The notes under the pieces are model-generated. The model had not been told where the DNA came from and searched no databases. It saw only the letters and a list, made by a program, of their open reading frames with translations. Positions 1-5,690 of a stretch of DNA of 5,690 bases are shown here, piece after piece (position 1 is the first letter of the stretch; every line of letters starts with the position of its first letter). Source of the stretch: Lachnospiraceae bacterium (lineage in GTDB: Bacteria; Bacillota_A; Clostridia; Lachnospirales; Lachnospiraceae); NCBI GenBank assembly GCA_017437705.1, contig JAFRYJ010000019.1, positions 1-5,690 on the forward strand, read 5' to 3'. Both the position numbers and the translations under genes were made by a program.

Positions 1-605
1 ATCGTTATAAAAAGATCCGCATCACAGGCGGCTTCGTCAGCGCTTTCCACAGGCACGATCCGAGTCCCGTAACCCTTAAGCTCCTCCTGCATCCGTGCAC
101 AGAAGCTTGCGCACTTCTCCCTGTAGATATCGAAGACCCTTACCTCCTCGAGCTGCCTTACGCAGACCATGGCTTCCAACTGTGATGCCGCCTGCCCGCC
201 GGTCCCTATAAGCCCGCCTATGCGGCAGTCCTTTTTGCCCAGTATATCGAATGCGGCTCCCGAGGAAGCCCCGGTCCTCAGCCTTGTGACTGCGGCTCCG
301 TCCATGATGGCTGCCACGTAGCCGGTCCTGCCGTCGATAAACATCACCTGCGCCGGGCACGTGTCCAACCCCTTTTCCGGATTGCGGGGGAATACGTTGA
401 TCACCTTTATAGCCGCGGCCTCTTCCCCCGGCGCATAAGAAGGCATAAACAGGAATACCCCGTCGTATGCAGGTGCATTGATGGCCGTCCTCAGAGGCAC
501 CTCCACATCGCCGGCGGCGATCATCCTGAAGGCCTTTTTGTCGGCTTCTATAACTTCTTTCATAGTTACAACGCTCTTGATGTCATTTTCATTCAATAAC
601 AGCAT
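1..605 (-). CDS. Ornithine cyclodeaminase / mu-crystallin family protein, 3'-truncated by window edge
   Basis: NAD(P)-dependent cytosolic enzyme family whose members include ornithine cyclodeaminase (ornithine to proline plus ammonia), alanine dehydrogenase and ketimine/pyrroline-2-carboxylate reductases. I read 201 uninterrupted codons; family members are usually about 310-340 residues, so the C-terminal third lies outside the window. The N-terminus (MLLLNENDIKSVVTMKEVIE) is typical. Visible landmarks are R39 in VPLR and K67 in AAIKVIN, at the positions of the family's substrate-binding Arg and Lys. The hallmark RLRTGASSG follows at 108-116, then the Rossmann nucleotide loop GTGGQA at 134-139. 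The start at 603-605 is supported by a strong Shine-Dalgarno; M15 is a weaker alternative. The gene lies 85 bp downstream of the ABC transporter on the same strand with no terminator seen in the gap, so co-transcription is possible. The family assignment is secure, but the substrate cannot be decided because the C-terminal part is missing. Confidence 0.93.
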   Translation of the reverse strand, partial: MLLLNENDIKSVVTMKEVIEADKKAFRMIAAGDVEVPLRTAINAPAYDGVFLFMPSYAPGEEAAAIKVINVFPRNPEKGLDTCPAQVMFIDGRTGYVAAIMDGAAVTRLRTGASSGAAFDILGKKDCRIGGLIGTGGQAASQLEAMVCVRQLEEVRVFDIYREKCASFCARMQEELKGYGTRIVPVESADEAACDADLFIT

Positions 606-612
606 CCGTGTT

Positions 613-619
613 TCCTCCT
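613..619 (-). promoter_or_regulatory. Strong Shine-Dalgarno for the cyclodeaminase gene
   Basis: On the minus strand AGGAGGA is followed by 7 nt (AACACGG) and then ATG at 605. This is a near-perfect anti-16S match at ideal spacing. It fixes the start codon and implies efficient translation independent of the upstream gene. No convincing -35/-10 promoter pair was seen in the 606-690 gap. Confidence 0.85.
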
Positions 620-690
620 GTCCGCCTGAGTTTGCATTTCCTGCTTCGATCCTGCCGTGACCCTTATGCCGCGGTCTCTTCTCATGTCCG

Positions 691-3600
691 CTATTCGGTC
701 CTGAGGGCTGTTACCGGATCGCTCTTGGCCGCGCTCTTTGACGGGATGAATCCGCCGATGAGAGTCAGTGCTATGCTGAGAAGTATCAGTATTATTGCCG
801 CCTGTATCGGCAGCACGGCCCGGAGGTCCTCCTGTCCCGTAAGGTCCCGGATAATAATGTTCGTGGGTATAAGTAGCAGCTCCGTCATTATGATGCCGAT
901 GGCACCGGACAGCGCCCCTATTATAAACGTCTCCGCATTGAATACCGAAGAAACGTTCCGCTTCGACGCGCCGATGGCGCGGAGGATGCCTATCTCCTTC
1001 CTGCGCTCCAGCACGCTTATGTACGTGATGACACCGATCATTATAGACGAAACTACAAGCGACACCGCCACGAATGCGATAAGCACATAGCTTATGGCAT
1101 TGATAATGTCGGTCACGGAAGTCATCATCGTGCCCACCACGTCTGTATACCGTATGATCTTATCGTCCTGCTTCGCAGCTGATACGTCGTCGTTGTACTC
1201 ATCGATGATGCACATTATCTCGTTTTTGGATTCAAAGCTGACAGGGTAGATAAGAATCTCGTAAGGCTTGTCCAGATCCGCGTAGCCGAAATTCGCCAGA
1301 TTCTTTTCGTAGGAAGAGTCCTCTCCTGCCACCAGGGAGATGATGAGGCTTCTTAGCTCGCTGTCATCCAGGTTCATCTTAATGGCGTCGGCAAAAGCCT
1401 CCGTATCCACAGAAAATGCGTTGGGAAGGTCAGCGGCTATGGATGACATCGACCGCTGCATCATTTCCTTTATGCGGTCCATGATCTGCGACATCACCGC
1501 CCGGAGAAGCGCCGAGGATCTGTCCTGAAACTCTTCGGAGTATTGTGACATGGCCTCCGAAAACTGTTTCTCAAGCTCGTCGGTGTTTATCATCTCTGTA
1601 ACGGAATCGCGGATCATCCCGCCGGCCTCGTCCGTAGCGAGGAACTCCGAGAATGAATCCCGGAGCTTCGAGGGCATGGGAAGTCCTTTTTCTTCCGCAT
1701 AGGATTCATAACCCTCCAGCAGATCCCGGAACAGGCCCGACATCTGCTCTTCGCTTATGCTGTAGACCGAAAACTCTGCGAGCATTTCTCCCGCCTCGGT
1801 CTGAAGTATCTGCCGTACCTCATCCGTCTGTAGATACGCCGTAAGATATCCTGTCAGAAGGGCCTGCATGGACGACATGTCCAGTTCGCCCTTCATGTAC
1901 TGCTCTATCATCACCGCAGGATCCATGCCGCCCGAATTTTTCACATAGGCGCCGAAGCCGCCCATTACGCGGTCCACCAGGGCTCCCAGCCTGTCTGCCG
2001 TTATGATGTCTTCACCGGCTTCGCTGATGATCTCCCTGATGTCCTCCGCCAGGATCGCCCTCGCTTCATCAGTCTCGAAATAGGATCTTACCGCTTCCGG
2101 GAAGTGTTTATAATCCGTGGAGGGATCGTCGGATGCATATTCAAGATAGGCATCCAGCAGGCTTCGGAACAGCTGCTCCGTTTTCTCCATGGAGAAGTCG
2201 ATCTTTACGTTTTTCAGAATGGCGCTTATATCCTCTGCCGAAACCTCGGGAAACAGCTCCGCCAGATCCGCCGGGTCGATGATGTTATCAAGGCTCGTGT
2301 CCGCATCCGCGAAAGAGGCGGGATCAATATTTATCGCGTTCTCATCAAAGCTGAAAGCGTCGCGTATGGCATCGGTATCCACGGTAAAGAACGTCGTCAG
2401 ATCCGGGAATGACGCGTCATCGGCATCCTCGAAGGGCGCTCCCGTGAGGATGTTCGTATCCGGGCTTTTAAGCTGCGCCTTTACCGGCCCGCTGTCCGCG
2501 GCCGTTTCCACCACATGGGTGGTCAGCGAAGGCATGTAATTTATGCCTGTATATAGTATCATCGCCGCCGCAGCGTCTTTGGGCCTTACTACTCCGGTTA
2601 TAACCAGCTCTTCGCCGTTTGCCACCAGCTTCCTCATGTATGCGGTGTCCTCGGACCGGTCCATCCAGAGATCGTAATTCCCGTCGTATGTATAAAGATC
2701 GCCCCGGTTGACCAGGCGGAAGGAAATTCCGATGAAATCTCCGGGTTCGAAGGACATCTCCTTTTCGCTGTTCTTTACGGTCTTTCCGTTTAAGAACGAG
2801 TCTATCATCTCCTGAAGCACGGTCCTGTCCTTGAGCCCCATAAAATAAAGCGTCATGTCGCTTACCTTGCCGTCGGCGGTGAGCACCAGCACCAGCTCAT
2901 TGTAGTTTTCAGGCCACCTCCCGGCCTTCAGCTCATACTGGTCCTCGTAAAGCTCCCGGTTCTCCGGCATCACGCGGAACACGTCGGTCATGGTCGAAAA
3001 CGACGAGCTCATCAGGCTTCCTTCCATGATACCGAGAGAGGAGAAGCTCTTGTTGGGGTGGACCTGGAATACTCCCCTGTCCTGTTCAAGGAAGATCAGC
3101 GGAGCTATATTGTATCTGTATTCCAGCGCCTGGGCATATGGCATGATCCTGTCCCTGTTCTTGTCCAGGTACTTCTTTAAAGACCCCAGGTCGTTGGCGT
3201 AGGCTGTGGAAAACAGGCCCGCGATCACCTGGCGTTCCCTTATCCTGCCGCTTTCCTCCGTATCCCTGGTCTCTCCCCGCAGATCCAGCGAAGTGATATC
3301 GACGTTCTGCCTCTGCAGCCTTAAGGGATATCCGCTTAGGGTCTCTTTCTGGATCGCGTCCATATAGGTCTTCATGCCTGTGGAAAGGGCCAGTATCAAT
3401 GCTATGCCGATGATGCCTATGGATCCCGCAAAGGACACAAGAAGCGTGCGCTTCAGCTTCGTCTTCAGGTTGTTGAAGCTGAGACCCAGGGCCGTCAGAA
3501 AGGACATTGATACCTTACCGTATTTTTTACTCTGCACAGCTTCCGCTTTTTCCGTTTCGTAAGGATCAGAATCCGAAATGATGCGGCCGTCCTTCAGCTC

Positions 3601-4233
3601 CACTATGCGGGTCGCATACTCCTCCGCCAGCTCGGCATTATGGGTCACCAGAACTACAAGCCTGTCTTCCGCGACCTCCTTCAGGAGTTCCATTACCTGT
3701 ACGCTTGTATCGCTGTCCAGGGCGCCTGTGGGCTCGTCCGCCAGCAGGATATCCGGTTCGTTGACCAGCGCGCGGGCTATGGCTACGCGCTGCATCTGCC
3801 CGCCGGACAGCTGGTTGGGATGCTTGTTCATATGGTCGGAAAGGCCTACCTTTTTAAGAGCCTCCTCCGCCCTGCGGGTCCGTTCCTTTCCGGAAACGCC
3901 GCTTATGGTAAGAGCAAGCTCAACGTTGGCCAGCACCGTCTGATGCGGTATCAGGTTATAGCTCTGGAAAACAAAGCCTACCGAGTGGTTGCGGTAGGAG
4001 TCCCAGTCCCGGTCGCGGTATTTTTTTGTAGAGGTGCCGTTTATGATAAGATCGCCGCTGTCGTAGCGGTCGAGACCGCCTATCATGTTGAGGAGCGTAG
4101 TCTTCCCGGACCCGCTGGGGCCCAGGATCGCAACGAATTCGTTGTCGCGGAGGCTGAGACTCACATGATCAAGCGCCTTCTGAGAGTAGCTGCCCGTTTT
4201 ATATTCTTTGCTGATGTCCGTTATTTGAAGCAT
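691..4233 (-). CDS. ABC transporter, fused ATPase and FtsX/MacB-like permease with giant extracellular domain
   Basis: An 1180-residue one-piece ABC protein. The N-terminal ATPase (1 to about 230) is complete: Walker A GPSGSGKT 38-45, Q-loop Q90, signature LSGGQ 142-146, Walker B ILLADEP 162-168 with catalytic E167, D-loop ALDS 171-174 and switch H198. TM1 is about 263-284. A soluble, presumably extracellular region follows at about 288-1045. TM2 (about 1046-1071) leads to the FtsX-type cytoplasmic motif [17 protein letters not shown] (1076-1092), then TM3 (about 1103-1128) and TM4 (about 1141-1162), ending in [10 protein letters not shown]. This is the MacB/type VII ABC layout, whose relatives act as mechanotransmitters or exporters of peptides, lipoproteins and antimicrobials. 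MacB proteins are about 650 residues, so the external domain here is roughly three times larger. It holds diverged internal repeats. The start at 4231-4233 was chosen because AAGGA sits 7 nt upstream and homology begins at once; an in-frame ATG at 4272 lacks a good site. The substrate is unknown. Four TMs per chain imply a homodimer. Confidence 0.93.
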   Translation of the reverse strand: MLQITDISKEYKTGSYSQKALDHVSLSLRDNEFVAILGPSGSGKTTLLNMIGGLDRYDSGDLIINGTSTKKYRDRDWDSYRNHSVGFVFQSYNLIPHQTVLANVELALTISGVSGKERTRRAEEALKKVGLSDHMNKHPNQLSGGQMQRVAIARALVNEPDILLADEPTGALDSDTSVQVMELLKEVAEDRLVVLVTHNAELAEEYATRIVELKDGRIISDSDPYETEKAEAVQSKKYGKVSMSFLTALGLSFNNLKTKLKRTLLVSFAGSIGIIGIALILALSTGMKTYMDAIQKETLSGYPLRLQRQNVDITSLDLRGETRDTEESGRIRERQVIAGLFSTAYANDLGSLKKYLDKNRDRIMPYAQALEYRYNIAPLIFLEQDRGVFQVHPNKSFSSLGIMEGSLMSSSFSTMTDVFRVMPENRELYEDQYELKAGRWPENYNELVLVLTADGKVSDMTLYFMGLKDRTVLQEMIDSFLNGKTVKNSEKEMSFEPGDFIGISFRLVNRGDLYTYDGNYDLWMDRSEDTAYMRKLVANGEELVITGVVRPKDAAAAMILYTGINYMPSLTTHVVETAADSGPVKAQLKSPDTNILTGAPFEDADDASFPDLTTFFTVDTDAIRDAFSFDENAINIDPASFADADTSLDNIIDPADLAELFPEVSAEDISAILKNVKIDFSMEKTEQLFRSLLDAYLEYASDDPSTDYKHFPEAVRSYFETDEARAILAEDIREIISEAGEDIITADRLGALVDRVMGGFGAYVKNSGGMDPAVMIEQYMKGELDMSSMQALLTGYLTAYLQTDEVRQILQTEAGEMLAEFSVYSISEEQMSGLFRDLLEGYESYAEEKGLPMPSKLRDSFSEFLATDEAGGMIRDSVTEMINTDELEKQFSEAMSQYSEEFQDRSSALLRAVMSQIMDRIKEMMQRSMSSIAADLPNAFSVDTEAFADAIKMNLDDSELRSLIISLVAGEDSSYEKNLANFGYADLDKPYEILIYPVSFESKNEIMCIIDEYNDDVSAAKQDDKIIRYTDVVGTMMTSVTDIINAISYVLIAFVAVSLVVSSIMIGVITYISVLERRKEIGILRAIGASKRNVSSVFNAETFIIGALSGAIGIIMTELLLIPTNIIIRDLTGQEDLRAVLPIQAAIILILLSIALTLIGGFIPSKSAAKSDPVTALRTE
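1588..2172 (-). repeat. Diverged internal protein repeats in the transporter's extracellular domain
   Basis: Residues 688-736 (2026-2172) and 834-882 (1588-1734) align without a gap at a fixed offset of 146 residues. I counted 14 identities in 49 plus many conservative pairs. Shared landmarks are LFRxLL at the start, YxxYA, TDEA, and a closing E-hydrophobic-I. A shorter third copy at 792-818 (1780-1860) shares [16 protein letters not shown]. The segments are helical and acidic in character. They look like an ancient duplication of an alpha-helical unit. The repeat exists at protein level only; I saw no DNA-level identity. Confidence 0.6.
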
Positions 4234-4238
4234 GGCAG

Positions 4239-4247
4239 TTTCCTTTT
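4239..4247 (-). promoter_or_regulatory. Ribosome-binding site of the ABC transporter
   Basis: On the minus strand AAAAGGAAA lies just upstream of ATG 4231-4233, with the AGGA core 7 nt from the start. It decides against the in-frame ATG at 4272. It directly abuts the 7-bp hairpin at 4248-4269, so the structure could affect ribosome access. Confidence 0.75.
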
Positions 4248-4269
4248 CCGGCCGTTTAGAATCGGCCGG
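4248..4269 (-). repeat. GC-only 7-bp hairpin beside the transporter ribosome-binding site
   Basis: CCGGCCG (4248-4254) and CGGCCGG (4263-4269) form a seven-pair all-G/C stem around an 8-nt A/T-rich loop. Its last base abuts the AAAAGGAAA ribosome-binding site. A third copy of the element, TCCGGCCGTT, occurs at 4332-4341 as a direct repeat of 4247-4256. Because CGGCCG is self-complementary, any two of the three copies could pair. Confidence 0.6.
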
Positions 4270-4300
4270 CATCGGGGGATCATCCCCGGAAAATCAGTGG

Positions 4301-4335
4301 CGGAGATCCTCCGGACCAAGTCCGAAAGATCTCCG
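4301..4335 (-). repeat. Long two-part hairpin (8-bp outer, 5-bp inner stem)
   Basis: The outer arms CGGAGATC (4301-4308) and GATCTCCG (4328-4335) are perfectly complementary. They enclose a symmetric 3/3 internal loop and a second perfect stem, CGGAC (4312-4316) with GTCCG (4320-4324), closed by a 3-nt loop. All 13 pairs are Watson-Crick. In the transcribed direction it is followed by CCACTGATTTTCC, with only four Ts, which is weak for termination. Confidence 0.65.
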
Positions 4336-4380
4336 GCCGTTAAAGATATGGGATCCTGCTCCTTTCGGAGCCTTAGGTTT

Positions 4381-5688
4381 TTATTCGTTCAGATATTTCT
4401 TCGCTGCATCCAGCTGGTCGTCCTTTTCTTCATCATCACCGGGTTCCACAACGATATCCGGAGTGATGCCCACGCCGTGGATCTTTTTGCCCGAAGGTGT
4501 GCTGTATTCCGAATAGGTGATCTTCATGGCGGAGCCGTCTCCAAGCTCTATGGTCACCTGGATGATGCCCTTGCCGAAGCTCTGGGTCCCGATGAGTTTA
4601 GCCCTGCCGTGATCCTGCATGGCGCCGGCAAAGATCTCAGATGCGCTGGCGGAATTGCCGTTCATAAGTATCGCTATCTTCGTCTCGTCATCACTGCCGG
4701 ACGAAGCGCTGTATTCCCTCGCGTTGCCGCGCTTGTCCGTCGCCGTCATGAAGATGCCGTCGGATATGAACATATCGAGAATGTCACAGCAGGCGCTGAC
4801 AAGACCGCCGCCGTTGTCGCGGAGGTCGATTATGAGCTTCGTCATGCCCTGGCTCTTAAGCTCATCATACGCTTCCTTAAACTGCGATACCGTATTGTAG
4901 GAAAAGTTTTCGATGCCTATATAGCCGATGCCGTCCTCCACCGGTTCCCAGTAAACTGAAGGCAGCTCCACGTCCGTGGTCTCCGGCTCGAATTCGATGT
5001 ACTCCTTCGTGTCGGGCCTGTAGACCTTGAAGTGCACCACGCCCTCAGTGCTCCTTATGTGATATATGACCTCATAAACGTTGTCGGTGGTGACGAGGGT
5101 GCCGTCCACCTCGTAGATCTGGTCGCCCTCCTTGATGCCCACCGCCTCTGCGGTGCCGCCCTTATACACCTTGTTTATGTAGGCCTTGCCGTCGGGACTG
5201 TTCGTATTCACCAGGATGCCGATGCCCCTGTACGTCCCTTCCAGGGACTGCTGATAATATTTATAGGTCTCCGCATCCATGTACTCCGTATATATGTCGC
5301 CCAGAGAAGATACGTAGCCCTTGTAGATGCCTTCTATAAGCTCCTTTTTTGACACGTTGAGTCCGTTGGGATCCATGAAATACTCATCGATGATGCCGTC
5401 GATCAGCTCGATCTTATCCATGATCTCTTTCTTATCATCATCATCGATAATGATATCGCTTTCGCTCTCAACAGGCGTAATGCCGCCGTCGTCCGGCTTG
5501 GCCTGCGGCGCCGGATCGCCCTCCGCGGCCGATCCGTCGGCCGGCTCGAAGGGCGGCGGCAGGGTGTTGATCCATTCGCGGACGGCTGCGTCGAGCATGT
5601 CGAAGGCCTCGCCGGCCTCGAACGGGATCTCGATCTGCCGCCGCTGGCGGCTGCGCAGGGTGCCCTCGTCGACGCAGCCCGCGATCAG
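4381..5688 (-). CDS. S41 family carboxyl-terminal processing protease (CtpA/CtpB-like), 5' end open to window edge
   Basis: A PDZ-containing serine protease of the Ctp/Prc type, which cleaves exported proteins at or outside the membrane. Numbering is from the ATG at 5596-5598 (405 residues to the stop). A short N-terminal helical region is at about 56-118. The PDZ domain is at about 120-205 and includes GIGI and the AEAVGIKEGDQIYEVDG segment. The S41 core follows with YIGIENFS (226-233), the LIIDLRDNGGG strand/loop (255-265) and MNGNSASASE with nucleophile S318. SFGKG gives general-base K343, and Q347 completes the set. The S-K spacing of 25 and K-Q spacing of 4 match B. subtilis CtpB, so the enzyme should be active. 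It ends with the usual GITPDIVVEP and an acidic tail. Relatives start with a signal or membrane anchor. Here residues 1-39 and 30 further open codons to the window edge instead show extreme GC3 and unfamiliar sequence, so the true start is unknown. The ATG at 5598 has only a weak GAGG upstream. Lies 147 bp upstream of the transporter. Confidence 0.9.
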   Translation of the reverse strand: MIAGCVDEGTLRSRQRRQIEIPFEAGEAFDMLDAAVREWINTLPPPFEPADGSAAEGDPAPQAKPDDGGITPVESESDIIIDDDDKKEIMDKIELIDGIIDEYFMDPNGLNVSKKELIEGIYKGYVSSLGDIYTEYMDAETYKYYQQSLEGTYRGIGILVNTNSPDGKAYINKVYKGGTAEAVGIKEGDQIYEVDGTLVTTDNVYEVIYHIRSTEGVVHFKVYRPDTKEYIEFEPETTDVELPSVYWEPVEDGIGYIGIENFSYNTVSQFKEAYDELKSQGMTKLIIDLRDNGGGLVSACCDILDMFISDGIFMTATDKRGNAREYSASSGSDDETKIAILMNGNSASASEIFAGAMQDHGRAKLIGTQSFGKGIIQVTIELGDGSAMKITYSEYSTPSGKKIHGVGITPDIVVEPGDDEEKDDQLDAAKKYLNE

Positions 5689-5690
5689 GC
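5482..5690. other. High-GC segment of probable foreign origin fused to the protease 5' end
   Basis: GC counted by hand is 124 of 170 over 5521-5690 (73%). In the protease frame 65 of 69 codons upstream of the ATT at 5479-5481 end in G or C, against 13 of the next 25. The frame has no stop up to the edge, so it looks truly coding, but for a high-GC genome rather than this one. The first residues read LIAGC, which fits a lipoprotein lipobox with Cys at 5674-5676. A charged stretch follows, then a Pro/Ala/Asp-rich tail (about 14-39 of the protease numbering). I do not recognise the family. Chimeric assembly, recombination, or a genuine linker of unusual composition could each explain it. Confidence 0.6.

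Larger units (their letters stand above)
4234..4380 (-). promoter_or_regulatory. Hairpin-rich intergenic leader between protease and transporter genes
   Basis: These 147 bp hold no gene but four inverted repeats in series. In transcript order they are as follows. 4358-4371: GCTCC stem with a GAAA (GNRA-type) loop on the minus strand. 4301-4335: a long two-part stem. 4273-4288: CGGGG paired with CCCCG, or alternatively GGGGA with TCCCC. 4248-4269: CCGGCCG paired with CGGCCGG. No hairpin is followed by a T-run on the minus strand, so none is a standard intrinsic terminator in the direction of transcription. I recognise no known riboswitch class. Possible roles are mRNA processing or stabilisation, translational control of the transporter, or a regulatory leader; all are inference. 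No clear promoter was identified. Confidence 0.5.

Noticed and set aside
76..360. Minus-strand open frame inside the cyclodeaminase gene
   Set aside because: It is in a different frame from the cyclodeaminase, which has continuous family motifs and a strong ribosome-binding site. The alternative frame is low-complexity Arg/Gly-rich sequence.
606..690. Search for a promoter or terminator between transporter and cyclodeaminase
   Set aside because: No stem followed by a T-run and no convincing -35/-10 pair could be found; only the Shine-Dalgarno is supported.
608..1090. Plus-strand open frame overlapping the end of the transporter gene
   Set aside because: Shadow of the TM2-TM4 coding region; no ribosome-binding site or family resemblance.
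4234..4272. Longer start of the transporter at ATG 4270-4272
   Set aside because: It has no good Shine-Dalgarno and lies at the edge of a hairpin. The added 13 residues would be encoded by the hairpin at 4248-4269 and the ribosome-binding site of the better start at 4233.
3640..4959. Long plus-strand open frame of 439 codons
   Set aside because: It runs antisense across the transporter ATPase, the intergenic leader and the protease 3' end, all of which have clear family motifs on the other strand. Its translation shows no recognisable domain.
5425..5460. TCATCATCATCGATAATGATATCG run as a possible DNA repeat or operator
   Set aside because: It is explained by the acidic DIIIDDDDKK coding stretch of the protease; no second copy was seen.
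5596..5598. ATG at 5598 as the true protease start
   Set aside because: Only a weak GAGG lies upstream, and the same extreme codon bias continues upstream without a stop to the window edge, so coding probably extends further. It also leaves no signal or anchor.

Overview
The window suggests a member of the Clostridia (Lachnospiraceae or Oscillospiraceae type). The evidence is a CtpA/CtpB-type S41 protease and a very large one-piece ABC ATPase/permease with a huge extracellular domain, both typical of Firmicutes. Ribosome-binding sites are purine-rich, Arg AGG and Ile ATA codons are used freely, and GC is moderate (about 50-60% in the lines I counted). This is inference from gene content and codon use; there is no marker gene.

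All recognisable genes lie on the minus strand, so transcription runs from high to low coordinates. (1) 5690 to 4381: a carboxyl-terminal processing (S41) protease with PDZ domain and an intact Ser-Lys-Gln catalytic set; its 5' end is odd. (2) 4380 to 4234: a 147-bp intergenic leader packed with four short hairpins. (3) 4233 to 691: an 1180-residue ABC transporter in MacB-like order (ATPase, TM1, about 750 extracellular residues, TM2-4 with an FtsX-type motif). (4) 690 to 606: an 85-bp gap ending in a strong Shine-Dalgarno. (5) 605 to 1: the N-terminal two thirds or so of an ornithine cyclodeaminase/mu-crystallin family enzyme, cut by the window edge.

The same strand and short gaps allow one operon. 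The protease and transporter both act at the cell envelope, so a link between them (peptide maturation, export or envelope stress) is plausible but unproven. The cyclodeaminase is a cytosolic amino-acid/imine enzyme and may only be a neighbour.

Three points deserve a second look. The last roughly 205 bases (about 5482-5690) have far higher GC and almost exclusively G/C-ending codons. They are fused in frame to the protease where its membrane anchor should be, which most likely means an assembly chimera or recombination junction. The transporter's extracellular domain contains a diverged internal duplication with an exact 146-residue offset. The leader before the transporter carries hairpins built from repeated, mutually complementary CCGGCCG elements directly beside its ribosome-binding site. 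No RNA gene, CRISPR array, insertion sequence or clear terminator was found.
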